Shown here: piece after piece, positions 8,557 to 22,300 of the stretch | How positions within the stretch are numbered: position 1 is the first letter of the stretch | How the letters are laid out: every line of letters begins with the position of its first letter | Position numbers and translations under genes: made by a program | Source: Limnohabitans kasalickyi | GTDB lineage: Bacteria > Pseudomonadota > Gammaproteobacteria > Burkholderiales > Burkholderiaceae_C | DNA length: 64,000 bases | NCBI GenBank assembly: GCA_965234325.1 | Contig: OZ248407.1 | Span: 1,178,001-1,242,000 of the forward strand | Reading direction: 5' to 3' | The notes under the pieces: model-generated | The model's database searches: none | Told to the model about the DNA's origin: nothing | Seen by the model: the letters and a program-made list of their open reading frames with translations, nothing else

Positions 8557-9401
8557 TTCAAATCCAAGGGTGCCAGCCAGCGCGCGGCGTCTGATCTAGG
8601 CAAAAACAAATGGTCGCGGTGGATGTCGCTGGGCGTGACGCGCTCGGTTGCTATCAAGCCACCATCACCAGCGTCATCGCTGCCCAGCGCGTAATGCACA
8701 TAGTCATGCGCTTGGGCAAAGTTTTCAAAAAACTGGGTGTCGCAGCCGGGCAGTACCTCGCACACCAAGGCAGGCCGAACGGTTTGCCACCACCCCGAGG
8801 AACCTTGCAGCACGGCGGGCTCATGGGTCTCCACATCGATCTTCACCAGCACCGGCGCATTGGGCGTCACACCTCGCCACAGCACGTCGTCGCTCAGCAC
8901 CGCGTCCAGCCGCTTCACAGGCACCTTTCGAACACCGGCATGTGCCGTCTTAAAAGCTTTGTTCAGCGAAGCCGAGGTTTCCATCAACCCGTGCGACGCG
9001 TCCGGAAAATGCAAATCCAACACCGCCTGCGCTTCCCCCAAAGCCATCTCGTACACATCCAACCGCGCCGTCAATTCCGACAACTGCGCATTGGTCCGCA
9101 GCACATCGGCAATCTCGCGCACCGGCTCAAACGCATGCACATGTCCCGCGCCGGTGGCCAAGGCCAGCAGGCTGTAAAAACCGGTGTTCGCACCCACATC
9201 CACCACCACGGGGTTCAGAGCGGCACACCAACGCGCCACCAAGCCGGGCAAAGGCGCTTCATAGGCCGCCCAGCCGTCGGCCCATGCCGACAAGGCCACT
9301 TGGTCACGGCCTGTGCAGCTGTCCATCCAAAACCGTGCAGGGCCCGGCACATCCACCTGCAGCCAATGGCCCACGGGTTTAGGAAATTGCAAACCACTCA
9401 T
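8553..9401 (-). CDS. FkbM family methyltransferase
   Basis: This 282-residue protein is a predicted SAM-dependent methyltransferase of the FkbM family, whose members often methylate sugar hydroxyls. The SAM-binding motif I region is VVVDVGANTGFYSLLA, followed by the acidic loop HAFEPV and the later VLVKIDVETHEPAVLQG. ATGA overlaps couple it to the glycosyltransferase before it and the TPR-OGT after it. It probably O-methylates the glycan placed on the giant protein. The actual acceptor cannot be read from sequence. Confidence 0.85.
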   Translation of the reverse strand: MSGLQFPKPVGHWLQVDVPGPARFWMDSCTGRDQVALSAWADGWAAYEAPLPGLVARWCAALNPVVVDVGANTGFYSLLALATGAGHVHAFEPVREIADVLRTNAQLSELTARLDVYEMALGEAQAVLDLHFPDASHGLMETSASLNKAFKTAHAGVRKVPVKRLDAVLSDDVLWRGVTPNAPVLVKIDVETHEPAVLQGSSGWWQTVRPALVCEVLPGCDTQFFENFAQAHDYVHYALGSDDAGDGGLIATERVTPSDIHRDHLFLPRSDAARWLAPLDLK

Positions 9402-10384
9402 GCGCCACTCCGGTAAGCCGATGCCGTGTCACCCAACAGCTGGTGCCAAGCTGCGTTCAGCTGCGCATCAAAATTCGCTCCACTGAATAGGGCCGCTGTG
9501 GCTTGCCCCGCTCGCACACGCGCCGCTTGCTGCGGCGCATCCATGGCCAGCAAACTGGCTATGGCCAAAGCCAGCTCGGGGAGCTGCGCCTCGCCCACCC
9601 ACAGGCCGTTGTCAGGCGTGGCGTACTCTTGCCCACCACCGCCTGTGAAGCCCGCCACCAAACAGCCTGCGGCCATGGCCTCCAGCGGCGGCAGCCCCAG
9701 GCCTTCGTCTTTGCTCAAGCTCACAAACACCAGCGACTCAGCCAGCGTTTGCGCCACCTGCGGGCGGCTCATGCCGTCCACCTCGACCCACGGCACATGG
9801 GCCCACTGCGGGCACAGCGCGGCAAACCACTGTTGCAGCTGCTTGGCCTCGTTCGGGCGCTTGCGCGGCATGAACGCAATTTGCTGCCTCTTGGCCGACA
9901 GGCCACCTATACGGGCCAGCGCTTGCTCAAAATGCGGCAGCACCATGGGCTGCACCACCTGCCAGTCGGTGGTCGAACCCCAGGCCTGCAAAGTGTTGCG
10001 CGTGAAGGCGCTGCAACACAGTGCACCCGCCAATGGAAAAGCATTCAGCGCGTCTAGGGTGGGCAAACCTCTGAAGGTGTAGAACGGGTTTTGGTTGTGC
10101 ATCACCAGCTGGCAGCCCTGCTCGCGCATGATCTGCCAACCGCTGTCAGACCACACCTCGGGCAACACCAGCACATCGTGCGGTGTCCAGCGGTGGTGCG
10201 GCCCACCTTGCACCACCGGCACCGGAAAAGCCTGTGATGGCCACTCCAGCTCCGCACCTTCTTGCAGCCACGCAAACGCCCGCCAGCCTTGGCGGCGCAA
10301 GCTGTCCACATGCTGAAAATTCACCAGCTCACCGCCTGCACGCACGGGCAGCGTGCAGGCGTAGTAAATGGCGGGGTTTGACAT
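9398..10384 (-). CDS. Glycosyltransferase with GT-B-type EX7E motif
   Basis: The C-terminal half of this 328-residue protein carries the GT4-like nucleotide-sugar site FVSLSKDEGLGLPPLEAMAAG, in which two Glu residues are seven apart, followed by GGGGQEYATPDNGLWV. The N-terminal half begins IYYACTLPVRAGGELVN, like the acceptor domain of GT-B enzymes. The ATG at 10384 shares one base with the TGA of the giant gene (TGATG), so translation is probably coupled to the giant protein; a TTG one codon earlier is possible. It lacks a signal peptide and should act in the cytoplasm, perhaps extending the sugar laid down by the TPR-OGT. Donor and acceptor are unknown. Confidence 0.82.
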   Translation of the reverse strand: MSNPAIYYACTLPVRAGGELVNFQHVDSLRRQGWRAFAWLQEGAELEWPSQAFPVPVVQGGPHHRWTPHDVLVLPEVWSDSGWQIMREQGCQLVMHNQNPFYTFRGLPTLDALNAFPLAGALCCSAFTRNTLQAWGSTTDWQVVQPMVLPHFEQALARIGGLSAKRQQIAFMPRKRPNEAKQLQQWFAALCPQWAHVPWVEVDGMSRPQVAQTLAESLVFVSLSKDEGLGLPPLEAMAAGCLVAGFTGGGGQEYATPDNGLWVGEAQLPELALAIASLLAMDAPQQAARVRAGQATAALFSGANFDAQLNAAWHQLLGDTASAYRSGA

Positions 10385-13300
10385 CAATTCACCACCACCC
10401 CGGTCTGCACATACACCGTGGCTTTGCTGGTGTCATGGTTCCAAACGGCGTAGTTCACCCCCTCCAACGCCACGTTGCTGCCAGCCAAAGTCCAGCCTGC
10501 TGTGCCCGTGGCATCGGCCAAGTCCACCGTGTCGCCCGCATTACCTTTCACCAGCAACTGCTGGCGACCGGTGGTCTGGAACAGGTTGGCGGACCCCATG
10601 TCCAGCACATCACGCAACTGCAGCTTGAGCATGTTGTCACCCGAGCCCGTCAGGTCAATCTTTTCGACACTGTCGATGCGACTGCCACCATCGGGATTGC
10701 TGGCCGCTTGGTTGGCCACTTGGGTCAGGTCCAGCGTCAAGCCAGCACCCGACAACACGATGGTGTCTAAGCCACCGCCACCGTCAATGCGGGCCAATTG
10801 CCCCAAGTTGTTACCAACTCGGCCCAAAGGCGACTGCAAGGCCGTGATCATGTTGGCATCAATATTGAAGGTGTCGTTGCCCGCTCCACCATACAACACG
10901 CTGGCACCGGTGGCCGTCAGCGCATCGTTACCGGCACCACCTACCAATGTTTTGGCTTGGCCGCCGTCGCTTTGAGTGTCGTCACCACTGGTGCCCAGCC
11001 AATCCACCGCCGATTTCTGGAATGCACCGTTGGTGCCGCCAAAAATCACATAACTCTTGCCTGCGAAATTGTTCGCCTTATGCGCACCCACAAGCAGATC
11101 GGCCAAACCATCACCGTTCACATCACCCGCAGCACTCACGCTCACACCGCTGGTGTCGTTGGCAGCGTCACCGTTGATGACAAAGCCGCCCACTCCCGCA
11201 GCCACAGCAGAGAGTTCAACTTTATTGTCGTTTGTTTTGCCATACACCACATAGCTGCGGCCAGCGCCAGTTCTTGCAAGGGTGGGATCGCTGGCGCCTG
11301 CCCCCACGATCAAGTCCGCCAGACCATCGCCGTTGATGTCCCCCGCACCGCTCACGCTCAGCTCATCGTTGCCATCACCACTTGACTCACCGTTGATGAC
11401 AAACCCCTTCCCTCCCCAACCTACCTCAGCAATCAGGTTAGTTTGCCATCCGTCGTTGGTGGTCTGGCCAAACACCACATAGCTTTGGCCTGCGCCATTC
11501 CTAGTAGGGTTGAGAGGTGTACCTCCCCAAGCGCCCACAATCACATCGGCAAGACCGTCACCGTTCACGTCACCAGCGGCACTCACGCTTGCACCACTGA
11601 ATACGTTGAGCCCATAACCCTCGAGGCGGCCCAAGCCAGACTCAAAAAGCTCAACCGCATTGGTGCTGGTTTTGCCGAACACAATGTAGCTGGTGCCCAC
11701 GTTGTTGCTAAGGTTAAGGTCGTTGTCTTTAGAGGGTGCACCTACGATCAAGTCCGCTAAACCGTCACCGTTCACATCGCCAGCAGCGCTCACGCTGGAG
11801 CCACTGCGGTCATTGGCAAAGATGCCATTGATCACAAAGCCCCCCGTACCTGCTGCCACAGTATTTAGGCTGATTGAGCCTAAGCTGGCTTTGCCGAAGA
11901 CCACGTAGCTGCGTCCTGCATCAGCCTTATTCACTACACCGGCATACAGATAGTCCTGGTCTGGGGCCCCCACGATCAAATCGGCCAAGCCGTCACCATT
12001 GACATCGCCTGCTGCATTCACGATGGATAAGCCAATTCCCTCAATGAAGAATCCGCCTGTCCCTCCCCTATAGGCAATGTCCGCCACCTGCACCACGCTA
12101 CCACTGGTCTTCCCAAACACCACACAACTTCCTCTATTACCTGCCCCCACGATCAGATCGGCCAAGCCATCGCCGTTCACATCGCCTGCACCGGACACAC
12201 TGATACCACTCTGATCACCTTGTGTGTAGCCATCGATCACAAAGCCACCTGTACCCGCAGCCACCTGCGACAGGTTCACCGAACTGCCGTCCGATTTGCC
12301 AAACACCACATAGCTGCGACCAGAATTTATCTGGTACGAGTCCGTGCCGTCGGCGTACTGCGCACCCAGGATCACGTCAGCTAAGCCATCGCCATTTACG
12401 TCTCCAGCGGAGCTCACGCTGTACCCGCTCATGTCGCCGTAGTCGTAAGCTTGCCCTGATTCGGGTTTGACCCCGTTGATGACAAACCCATCCACCCCTG
12501 CAGCAACAGCAGAAAGCTCAATCGGTGCGTAAAAACGCCCCACATCCAGCTTCATAGTTTGAACGGCTACGTTGCCGGCCACATCGGTTTGACGTGTTTG
12601 CACTTGGTAACGACCATCGGCCGATCCATTCGTGGCAGGCTGTATGCCGGCCAAGTCGGTGCGCCAAGACCCAAAACCGCCCGTGAGGGTGGCAATGCGG
12701 TACTCCACCGTGGCACCTGCTTCCACGTTGGTGGGGGCAACCAGCACACCTTCAAGGGCCGAGGTGTTGGGCTCTGCAACCGCGGTGTCTACTTTGTAAG
12801 CGGCGTTCAAACCCACCTGTGCGTGCGCAAGCGAACCCACACTGCGCGTCAGGTCGGTGATTGCACCGCCATTGAGGGCCAAGCCGTTGGCGCCGATGGA
12901 GATGCCGTCGGCATCGTTAAGGCCATTTGCCAGTGTGGCCGTGAAGGTCAATGCCCCGCTGTTGCTGCCACCCGAGTAGCTTGCCAATACGGTGGTACCG
13001 CCCACATCCAGCGCCAAGGTCGGTGTGCCACCGGTGGTGTTGACCTTGACCACTTCGCTGAAAGTGACTGTGGCGGTCACGGTGTCGCCCGCATTCAGCC
13101 AAGCACCTGCGGCACCGGTGGCGGCCGTCAAGGCCACGCTCTGCACAGTGGGCGGCAAGTCATCACTCACGATGACGGGGCTGTTGACCAGCATCTGCGC
13201 TTTGCCGCTGTTGTAGATGTTGTAAGTGCTGTTTTGCCATGTGGCTTGGCCTGCCAAGGTCCAACCCGCCGGCAGGTTGACCCAGTCTCCGGCGTTGCCT

Positions 13301-16300
13301 TCGACGCGCACTTGGTATTTGTCGCTGGTGTTGCTCAGGCCCGTCCATCCGCTGGCGCTGTTGAAAATGTTGCGCCCACCTAAACCCATCACACCCTGCG
13401 CGGTCGGGCTGAACACGTTGTCGCCCGTGCCCACCAGGTCGATCACTTCAATGCCATCCATCCGTGGCCAGCTGCCGCTTTGCTGGATCTGCGAGAAGTT
13501 CAGGTGTTGCTCACCGCCCAGCAGGGCCAGGGTGTCGACGCCCTCGCCCCCGTCGATGCGGGCCAAGCGTGCGGTGTTGCCGCCACTGCCCATGGCGTTT
13601 TCTAGGCCTGTCAGCATGGCGCCGCTGACGCGAATCAGGTCGTTGCCCTTGCCCGCGTACAACACGCTGGCCGCACTGGCGGTCAGGGTGTCATTGCCCA
13701 TGCCCGTCACAAAACTGGCCGATTGACCGTTGTCGTTGCGGCTGTCGTCTGACGCATCGCCATGGGTTTGGCGTAGATCTAGACTGCCGCTGGTGGTCAC
13801 GTTGGGGTTGTTGCCCCAAATCACATAGCTTCGGCCAGCATTGGTCGCACCAGTCGGGTCGCCACCGGGTGTCGATACCAGCAATTCGGTGAAGCCATCG
13901 CCATTAAGGTCGCCCGCTGCGCTCACGCTAAAGCCAGCCGTGTCGTTTTCACTTTGTCCCTTGATGACAAAGCCACCCACACCCAGTGCCACTTCTGAAA
14001 GCTCGATGGCTTGGGTGCCGGAACGGCCAAACACCACATAAGCGAGGCCACTGTTGACGCCAGCGCCACCGGCGTTTGGTGCGCCGACCAAGTAGTCGGC
14101 CAAACCGTCGGCGTTCAGGTCGCCAAGCGCTGCCACGCTGAAGCCCGCTTGAGTGCCGACCCCTTGGCCATTGATGGCAAAACCACCCGAGCCTTGGGCC
14201 ACGGCGCTCAACTGCACGGCAGCGTTGTCGGTTTTGCCAAAAATAACGTAGGCACGCCCAGATGAATTGCCCGATACATCTGAGCCTTTGGCGCCCACAA
14301 GAATGTCGGCCAAACCGTCGCCGTTGATGTCACTCACCAGTTCCACCGACGTGCCTGAGAAGTCGCCTGCCGTCAAGCCGTTGATCAAGAACCCGTCGGT
14401 GCTGCCCGCGGTGGCCGCGATGTTCATGGTGTTGACTTTGCTGGTGCTTGTTTTGCCAAACACCACATAAGCCTGCCCCCCATCCCAACCGGGTGCCTCG
14501 AAAGCAGTTCCCTGGGCGTTCAGCACCGTGTCAGCACCGTCGGCGCCAATCACCACGTCGTCAAGGCCATCGCCGTTGATGTCTGCACCACCCGCCAAGG
14601 CAATGCCCGCATAGTCATTGTTGAATCGGCCATTGACCACAAAACCACCCGAGGCGGTCGGGGCGACAAGGCTAGAAAGATAGACAAGCGCATTGTCAGC
14701 CTTGCCAAACACAACGTACGCACGACCGGCACCGGCCTGATTGCCCGTGCCAAATGCATCTGCGTCTGGCACCGTGGCGGCCTTGGCCCCCACCAACACA
14801 TCGGCAAAGCCGTCCCCGTTCACGTCGCCAGCAGCGGCCACACTGTTGCCGGTGCCGTCACCAGCCGTCACGCCGTTGATCAAAAAGCCAGACGAATTGG
14901 CGGTGGTCATTCCCAACAAATTGACGGCAGCACCATCGGTTTTGCCAAAAATCACATAAGCGCGCCCGCCATCCCAGCCGGTGTTCGTGTTGGCCGCTCC
15001 AAATTGCTGCGAGTCTGCGCCGGGCGAACCGACAATGATGTCCGCTTTTCCGTCGCCGTTCACGTCACCCGCACCCGACACGCTGGAGCCTGCAAAATCT
15101 TCCTTCAAGCTGCCGTTGATCACAAAACCCAGCGTACTGCCAACAGCGGCCACTGCAGACAAATTGATCGCCGTGGAGCCGCTTTGGCCAAACACCACAT
15201 AGGCTCGGCCATGGCTGGTATTGGCAAGACCGGGCACCTCAGCGTCTTTGGCCCCAATGATCAGGTCGTCCAGCCCGTCGCCGTTCACGTCGCCTGCACT
15301 GGACACCGTGAAACCGCTGGCGTCGTTCGCGCACTGGCCGTTGATCACAAACCCGTCTTGACCATTAGCGACCGCGCTGAGTTCGACGGGCCCCGGCCTG
15401 ACCACGCGCACCGTGTTTTGCACCAGCAGCTGTTCGCGGGTGGCGCTGTTCGTATAAACGGCATGCGCAACCCCGGCACTGGTGACCGTGCCCATCGATG
15501 TCCAGGCACCTTTGAGCAGCAGCACATCAGCCGCGTTGCCCTGCACCACCAGTTGATGGAACCGTTCCGTCGCCGCCAGCGTGTAGGTACCTGCAGCCCA
15601 ACCGGCCGTGGCACTGTTGATCAGGTTCATGTCGGCCAACTGGGCCACATCACCCGTGCTCACTTGCAGCACGTTGGCTCCCGCCACCGCCAAATCCACC
15701 ACCTCGATGCTTTGCACGCGTGTGGCAGCGAAGCCGGACAAGCTGAGCATCTGACCAGACTCCGACAGAGCCAAGGTGTCCATGCCCGACCCGCCATCGA
15801 TGCGAGAAAGGCGATTCACGTTGCCGCCCATGCCCATGGGGCTTTGTAAGGCGTTACTCATCGTGGCATTCATGATGAATTTGTCGTTGCCCGCACCGCC
15901 GTACAGCACGCTGGCGGCGGTACCGGTCAGCGTGTCGTCACCTGCGCCTGCCGCCAGGGTTTTGGTCGTGCCGCCATCGCTTTGCGTTTCGGCTGCTGCC
16001 GTACCCAGCCAATCGACCATGCTCTCGCTGAAAGCGCCAACGGTGTTGCCAAAGATCACATAGCTGCGCCCGGCAGAGCTGCCCGCCAAGGGGTCGCTGG
16101 AATAGGCACCCACGATCAGATCGGCCAGGCCGTCGCCATTCACGTCACCCGCTGCGCTGACGCTGTTACCGCTGGAGTCATCTCGGCATTGCCCGTTGAT
16201 GACAAATCCACCTGAACCCGCCACGATGTTCGACAGTTTGATGCCTGTGCTGTCGGTCTTGCCAAACACCACATAACTACGACCTGCATCGACAACGGTG

Positions 16301-19300
16301 CCCGCATTGCTACCAGTAGCCCCCACGATCAAGTCGCCCAAGCCATCGCCGTTCATGTCGCCTGCTGCACTCACGCTGGCACCGCTTCTGTCAGACTCGT
16401 TATTTCCATCGATGATGAATCCGCCTGTCCCACTTGTCACAGCCGACAAGTTCACGGCGCCACCAGTACTCTTACCAAACACCACGTAGCTGCGGCCTGA
16501 ACTCATACCGCCAGAGCTATATAAGCTCGGCACACCCATGATCAGGTCAGTCAAACCATCGCCGTTGACATCGCCAGCGGCTCCCATGATTTGGCCAAGG
16601 TTGTTCTCAGCACCTTCCCCATTGATCACAAAACCACCTGAGCCTGCTGCCACAGCCGACAACTTCATGACGGTCCCGCTGGACTGACCAAACAGTACGT
16701 AGACCCTTCCAGCTTGGTTGTTTGCCGAGTTATAAACAGGATCGGCACCAGGGGCGCCAATGATCAAGTCCGCCAAGCCATCGCCGTTGACATCGCCCGC
16801 AGCACTCACCCTGCGCCCGCTAAAATCAGCGCCCGTCAATCCATCGATCACAAAGCCGCCTGTACCCGCGGCAATGCTTGCCAGTTCAACCGCACTCGCG
16901 CTGGTCTTGCCGTACACCACATAACTGCGACCCGCAAAACCGTTGATGTCAGTCGGGCTACTTTGGTGCGCCCCCACAATCAAATCGACCAAGCCGTCTC
17001 CGTTCATGTCACCCGCCGTGCTCACGCTGATACCGCTCTCGCTCGATGCCCCTTGCCCGTTGATCACAAAGCCCAAGGTGCTTGTGCCTGAAGTCACATC
17101 AGCCAAGTTGACAGTGCTGGTCGAGTTCTTGCCAAACACCACATAACTGCGACCTGCATTGACGACAGCGCTTGGGTCACTGCGGTTGGCGCCGACAATC
17201 AAATCAGCTAAACCATCGCCGTTCACGTCACCTGCTGCACTGACACTGACGCCGCTGTTGTCTGATGCCGCCTGGCCATTGATCACAAAACCTCCGGTGC
17301 CACCTGCCACCGCAGACAAATCAACGGCGGTGCCACGGGTCGTGCCAAACACCACATAGCTGCTACCCGCGTCTATGACAGCACTGCCGAAAAGACCAAT
17401 CAGAGGGTCTCTCCCATTTGCTCCGACGATCAGGTCAGCCAAACCGTCGCCGTTCACGTCGCCCGCGCTGGACACGCTGGTGCCGCTGAAGTTATCGACG
17501 CCCTGCCCGTTGATCACAAAACCACCCGTCCCTTGCGCAATGTCAGACAAGTTCATGGGCGCGTATCGGCGCAACAAGGTCATGTTGCGTGTGATGTCGC
17601 TGTCCACCAGCAATTGCGCAGACGAACCTGCGGCATTAAAGACCAGGTAGGTCTCGTTACCTTGTTGAATGGTGCCGTCGTTGTACCAACGGCCTTGTGC
17701 GTTGAGCACATCACCTGCTTTACCTTTGACCCACAACTGGTGCGACTTCACCGTCGCGCCCAAACTGGTCCAACCGTTGCTGCTGTTGAATTGGTTCATG
17801 CCACCCAGCTCCATCACGTCGCTGACTGACAGCGCCAAGGTGCTGTTGTCGGTGCTTGTGAGGTCAATCACCTCTATGTTTTGCACCCGTCTGGCTGCGA
17901 AGTCAGCCAAGTTCAGCGTCAAACCCGATGCCGACAAAGCCAAGGTGTCCATCCCCGTGCCGCCGTCGATGCGCGCGAGTTGATCAACGTTGCCGCCGCT
18001 GCCCATCGGGTTTTTCAAGGCGGTGAGCACTGTGCCATTGATGGTGAATCTGTCGTTGCCCGCACCGCCATACAGCACACTCGCCGCAGTGGCGGTGAGG
18101 CTGTCATCACCAGCCCCGGCCACCAAGCTTTTGGCCACACCGCCATCGCTTTGCGTGTCGGCACTGTCTGTGCCCAACCAGTCGACCGAGGTCTGACTGA
18201 ACGCGCCGCTGGTATTGCCAAAAATCACGTAGCTGCGACCGGCATCAAGCCTGTTGGAGGTTGGGTCGCTGCGGTTGGCTCCGACAATCAAATCCGCCAA
18301 GCCATCGCCATTCACGTCGCCGGCACCCGCTACGCTAAAACCGCTGTTGTCACTGGCACACTGGCCGGCAATGGCAAAGCCACCCGAGCCCGCCGCCACC
18401 GCAGACAGCTCAATGGCGCCGCCACTGGTCTTGCCAAACACCACATAGCTGCTGCCGGCTTTAGTCGCATTACCAGGGCTGCTTGTGTAGGCCCCAACAA
18501 TCAAATCGGACAAACCATCGCCGTTCATGTCACCCGCAGCGCTCACACTGTAACCACTGCGCTCATCGGTGCACTGTCCATTGATGACAAAGCCGCCCGT
18601 GCCTTCGGCCACGGCCGACAGTTTGATGTCTCCACTGTTGGTCTTGCCAAAAATTACATAGCTGCGACCGGCATAGAGTTTTCCGTTGGGGGTCGCCCCA
18701 GGCGCACCCACGATCAAGTCAGCCAAGCCATCACCGTTGACATCACCTGCACCCGCTACGCTAGCCCCGCTGCTTTCATCGGCGCACTGCCCAACCATCA
18801 CAAAGCCACCCGTACCAGCCGCAATAGTCGACAGCTCCACGCCGACGCCGCTGCTCTTGCCGAATAACACATAGCTACGACCAGGGTTGTTCATGTTATC
18901 GAAGTCACTGTCGCCGGCACCTACGATCAGATCACTCAAACCATCACCGTTGACATCACCCGCCACGGCAACGCTGGTGCCACTGAAGTCACCGGCACTT
19001 TGTCCATTCACAACAAAACCACCCTCGCCCGCAGCAACCTTTGAAAGTTCAATGTTGCTGCCATTGGTCTTACCGAACACCACATAGGTGGTGCCACCAA
19101 ATTGTTTATCGTTTGGCTTACTCAAACTGGCACCAACCAGCAAATCAACTAAGCCGTCGCCGTTGACGTCGCCTGCACTGGACACGCTAATACCACTGCC
19201 TTGCAAGGCCGAATGCGCATTGATCACAAAACCGCCATTGCCCTCAGCAACAGTCGACAACTCAATACCGATGCCATCGGATTTACCAAACACCACATAG

Positions 19301-22300
19301 CTGCGGCCGCCACCAGCGCGACCGATCGGGGTAAATTGGGTCGAGCCAATGATCACGTCAGCCAGGCCATCGCCGTTCACGTCACCGGCAGAGCTCACAC
19401 TCCAGCCACTCTTGTCGTAAACGACCTGACCATTGATAGCAAAGCCACCGCTGCCCGCCACGATTTCAGACAGCTCAATAGCTAGGGTGCTGGTCTTGCC
19501 AAACACCACGTAGCTGCGACCTGCCGATGCTCTGCCGTTGGGCGCGCTGTCAGGTGCAGAGACGATCAAGTCGGTTAAACCATCACCGTTCACATCGCCT
19601 GCACTGGCAACGCTGAAGCCACTTTTTTCGTTTTGGCATTGCCCGTTGATCACAAATCCACCCGAACCTGCGGCGATAGCCGACAGAGCCACCTTTGCAC
19701 TGGAACCCGCGCTGGACTGTTGAGCCACGCCCGTGACCAGGGTTTGAAGTTTGGTCAGTGTGTCCACCCCAGTGCCATCGTCAGCCGTCGCAGCCAAGGC
19801 GGTTTGTACCGCGGCCAAATTGGCCGTGGTGACGCCCGTGATGCCCAGGTTTTGCAAGCCAGCCACCGAGACATCGGTGGTTGTGCCTGCGGCGGCGGCG
19901 ATGACCGCGGTCACCGCTGCACCCAGGGCCTGTAGTTCGGAAACAGTGTCCACATCGGCGACTTGCCGTTTGTCGACGACGCTGTTCATCAAGCTGCGAC
20001 GGGCAGGTGAAGTGCCCATGCCGAGCACGCTCAGGGCGTCGTATTGCGATGCAGTAGCGCCCGCACTGTTACCCGCCGTGCCGTCGGCAGCGGCCAATAT
20101 GGCCCTGTAGGCACTGACCACGGTTTGCACTTCGGAAGCTTCATCCGAACCAGCTGGTGTGATAGGCCCTATGGCGCTGTTGATGGCGCTGAGGTTGTCT
20201 ACTGTGACACCGGTCACACCGGCAGTTGTGTAGTCACTCAGCGTGAGTGGCTCACCCTTTCCGGTGTAAGAACTAATGCGTCTGAGCGCATTCGCAGCAG
20301 CCACAAGGCTTTGAATTTCAGCAACCGTGTCCACATCCGACCCATTGTCTGGAGTGGATGCAATGACTTTGTTGAAAATGGTTAAGTTGTCACTGGTCAC
20401 ACCCGTGATACCAAGGGCTTGCAGTTGCGCCAACGTAACAACGTCATTCGAGGATGCGTTTCTTATCACTATTCTTGCAGCACTGGCCAGTGTTTGCATT
20501 TCGTCTACTGTGTCTACGTCGGAATTGCTCAAGCTGTCGATGCGGCTGCCCAACAGTCGGGCGGTGGCAGCGGCGGTGCTGCCAGTGAGGCCGTACAACT
20601 GAAGGGTCGTGTATTGCGCGGAGGTTGGCAGGGTTTGGCTGTTGGCGCTAACGCTGTCAGCTGCGCTTAGCACGGCGTTGTAAGCATCAACCACGGCTTG
20701 CAGCTCGGACCTGCTGTCGGTGACATCGCTGTCCAGTCGGGCCAGTGCGTTGTTAATGGCCTTCAAATTGTTGTTGGTCACGCCTGTCACACCGGCTGCT
20801 GTGTAGACGCCAACTTGGGGCTCGGCTTTGCCTCCGATGTAACGGCTCAGGGTATAGACGGCTGAAGCTTGGTCCACCAAGGTTTGGATTTCGGACAAGC
20901 TGTCCACGCCGGTGCCGTCGTCGGGGCTGGCGGCCAGCGTGGCTTGCACGGTGGACAAGTTGTCGGCCGTCACGCCGGTGATGCCCAAGGCTTTGAGTTG
21001 GTCCAGCGTGACGCTGCCAGTCGATGCAGCACCGACCACAGCGGATGCGGCAGTGGCCAAGGTTTGCAGTTCGGCCACGGTGTCTACGTCAGCGGCAGTC
21101 AGACCGTCAATCACGTTACCCAGCAAACGGGCTGTGGCAGTGGCCGTGTTGCCGGATAAACCAGAGACACCTAAGTCGGCGTATTGCGCAGCGGTGGGCA
21201 GCGCTTGGCTGTTTGATCGGGTGCCATCGGCTGCAGCCAACACAGCGGTGTAAGCCTCCACCACGGATTGCAGTTCGGCAGTAGTGTCTTTGCCAGAGGT
21301 GGCCAAACCGGCGACCACGCTGTTGATGCCATGGATGTTGTGGTCGGTGACACCGGTCACGCCAGCACTGGCGTAGTTGGCAACCGAAGGTGCCTCGGTG
21401 ATGCCGGTGTAGTTGGTAATCGTGGCCAATGGCCCGCCACTGTTGACTACGCAGCTATTGACCAAGGCTTGCAAGGCGCTCAGAGTGGCCACGCCCGAGC
21501 CGTTGTCGTCCGTTGCCGCCAAGGCGGTGTTGACGACGGTGATGTCCACATTGGCAACGTTGATGCCCAAGGCTTGCAAATGGGCCAAGGTGATATTGAC
21601 ACCTGCAGCCGCGGCCACCACCCCAGTGGCTGCATCGGCCAGCGCTTGTAGTTCGGGCAAGGTATCCACGTCGGCTGGCGCGAGCCCACCGATCAGGCTG
21701 CCCAAGAGCGATGGTGCCGAGGGGCTTGCGTCCGGGCTTATACCCAAGAAAGTGACGCCCAAGACTGCAAATTGTGGGGCCCTAGGTGGCATGGTGGACG
21801 TGTTGTCAGCAGCCGACAGCACAGCAGCGTAGGCGTCGACCACGGTTTGCAGCTGGTCGGTTGTGCCGGTGGCGCTGGCGGGCAAGGCGGCCAACGCGCT
21901 GTTGATGGCGCGCAGGTTATCGCTGCTGACACCGTTGATGCCTGCAGCAGCGTAGTCAGCAGCTTCAGGTTCGGTGTTGGTTCCGTTGTAGGTGCTGAGG
22001 GTAAAGACGGCGGCGGCTTTGCTGACCAGTGCCTGAATTTCGGAAAAGCTGTCCACATCCGTGCCGCTGTTGTCCGTGGCAGCCAAAAGGGCTTGCAAGG
22101 TAGGCAAGTTGTCGGCAGTCACGCCTTTGATGCCCAAGGCTTGCAACTGAGCCAGCGTGATGGTGCCACCCGCAGCTGCAGCCACCACAGCCGTGGCTGC
22201 ATCGGCCAGGGTCTGGAGTTCGGCCAAGGTGTCCACATCGGCGCTAGGGAGACCGTCGATCAAGTTTCCAAGCAAGTTGGCCGTGGCGCTGGCGGTGTTG

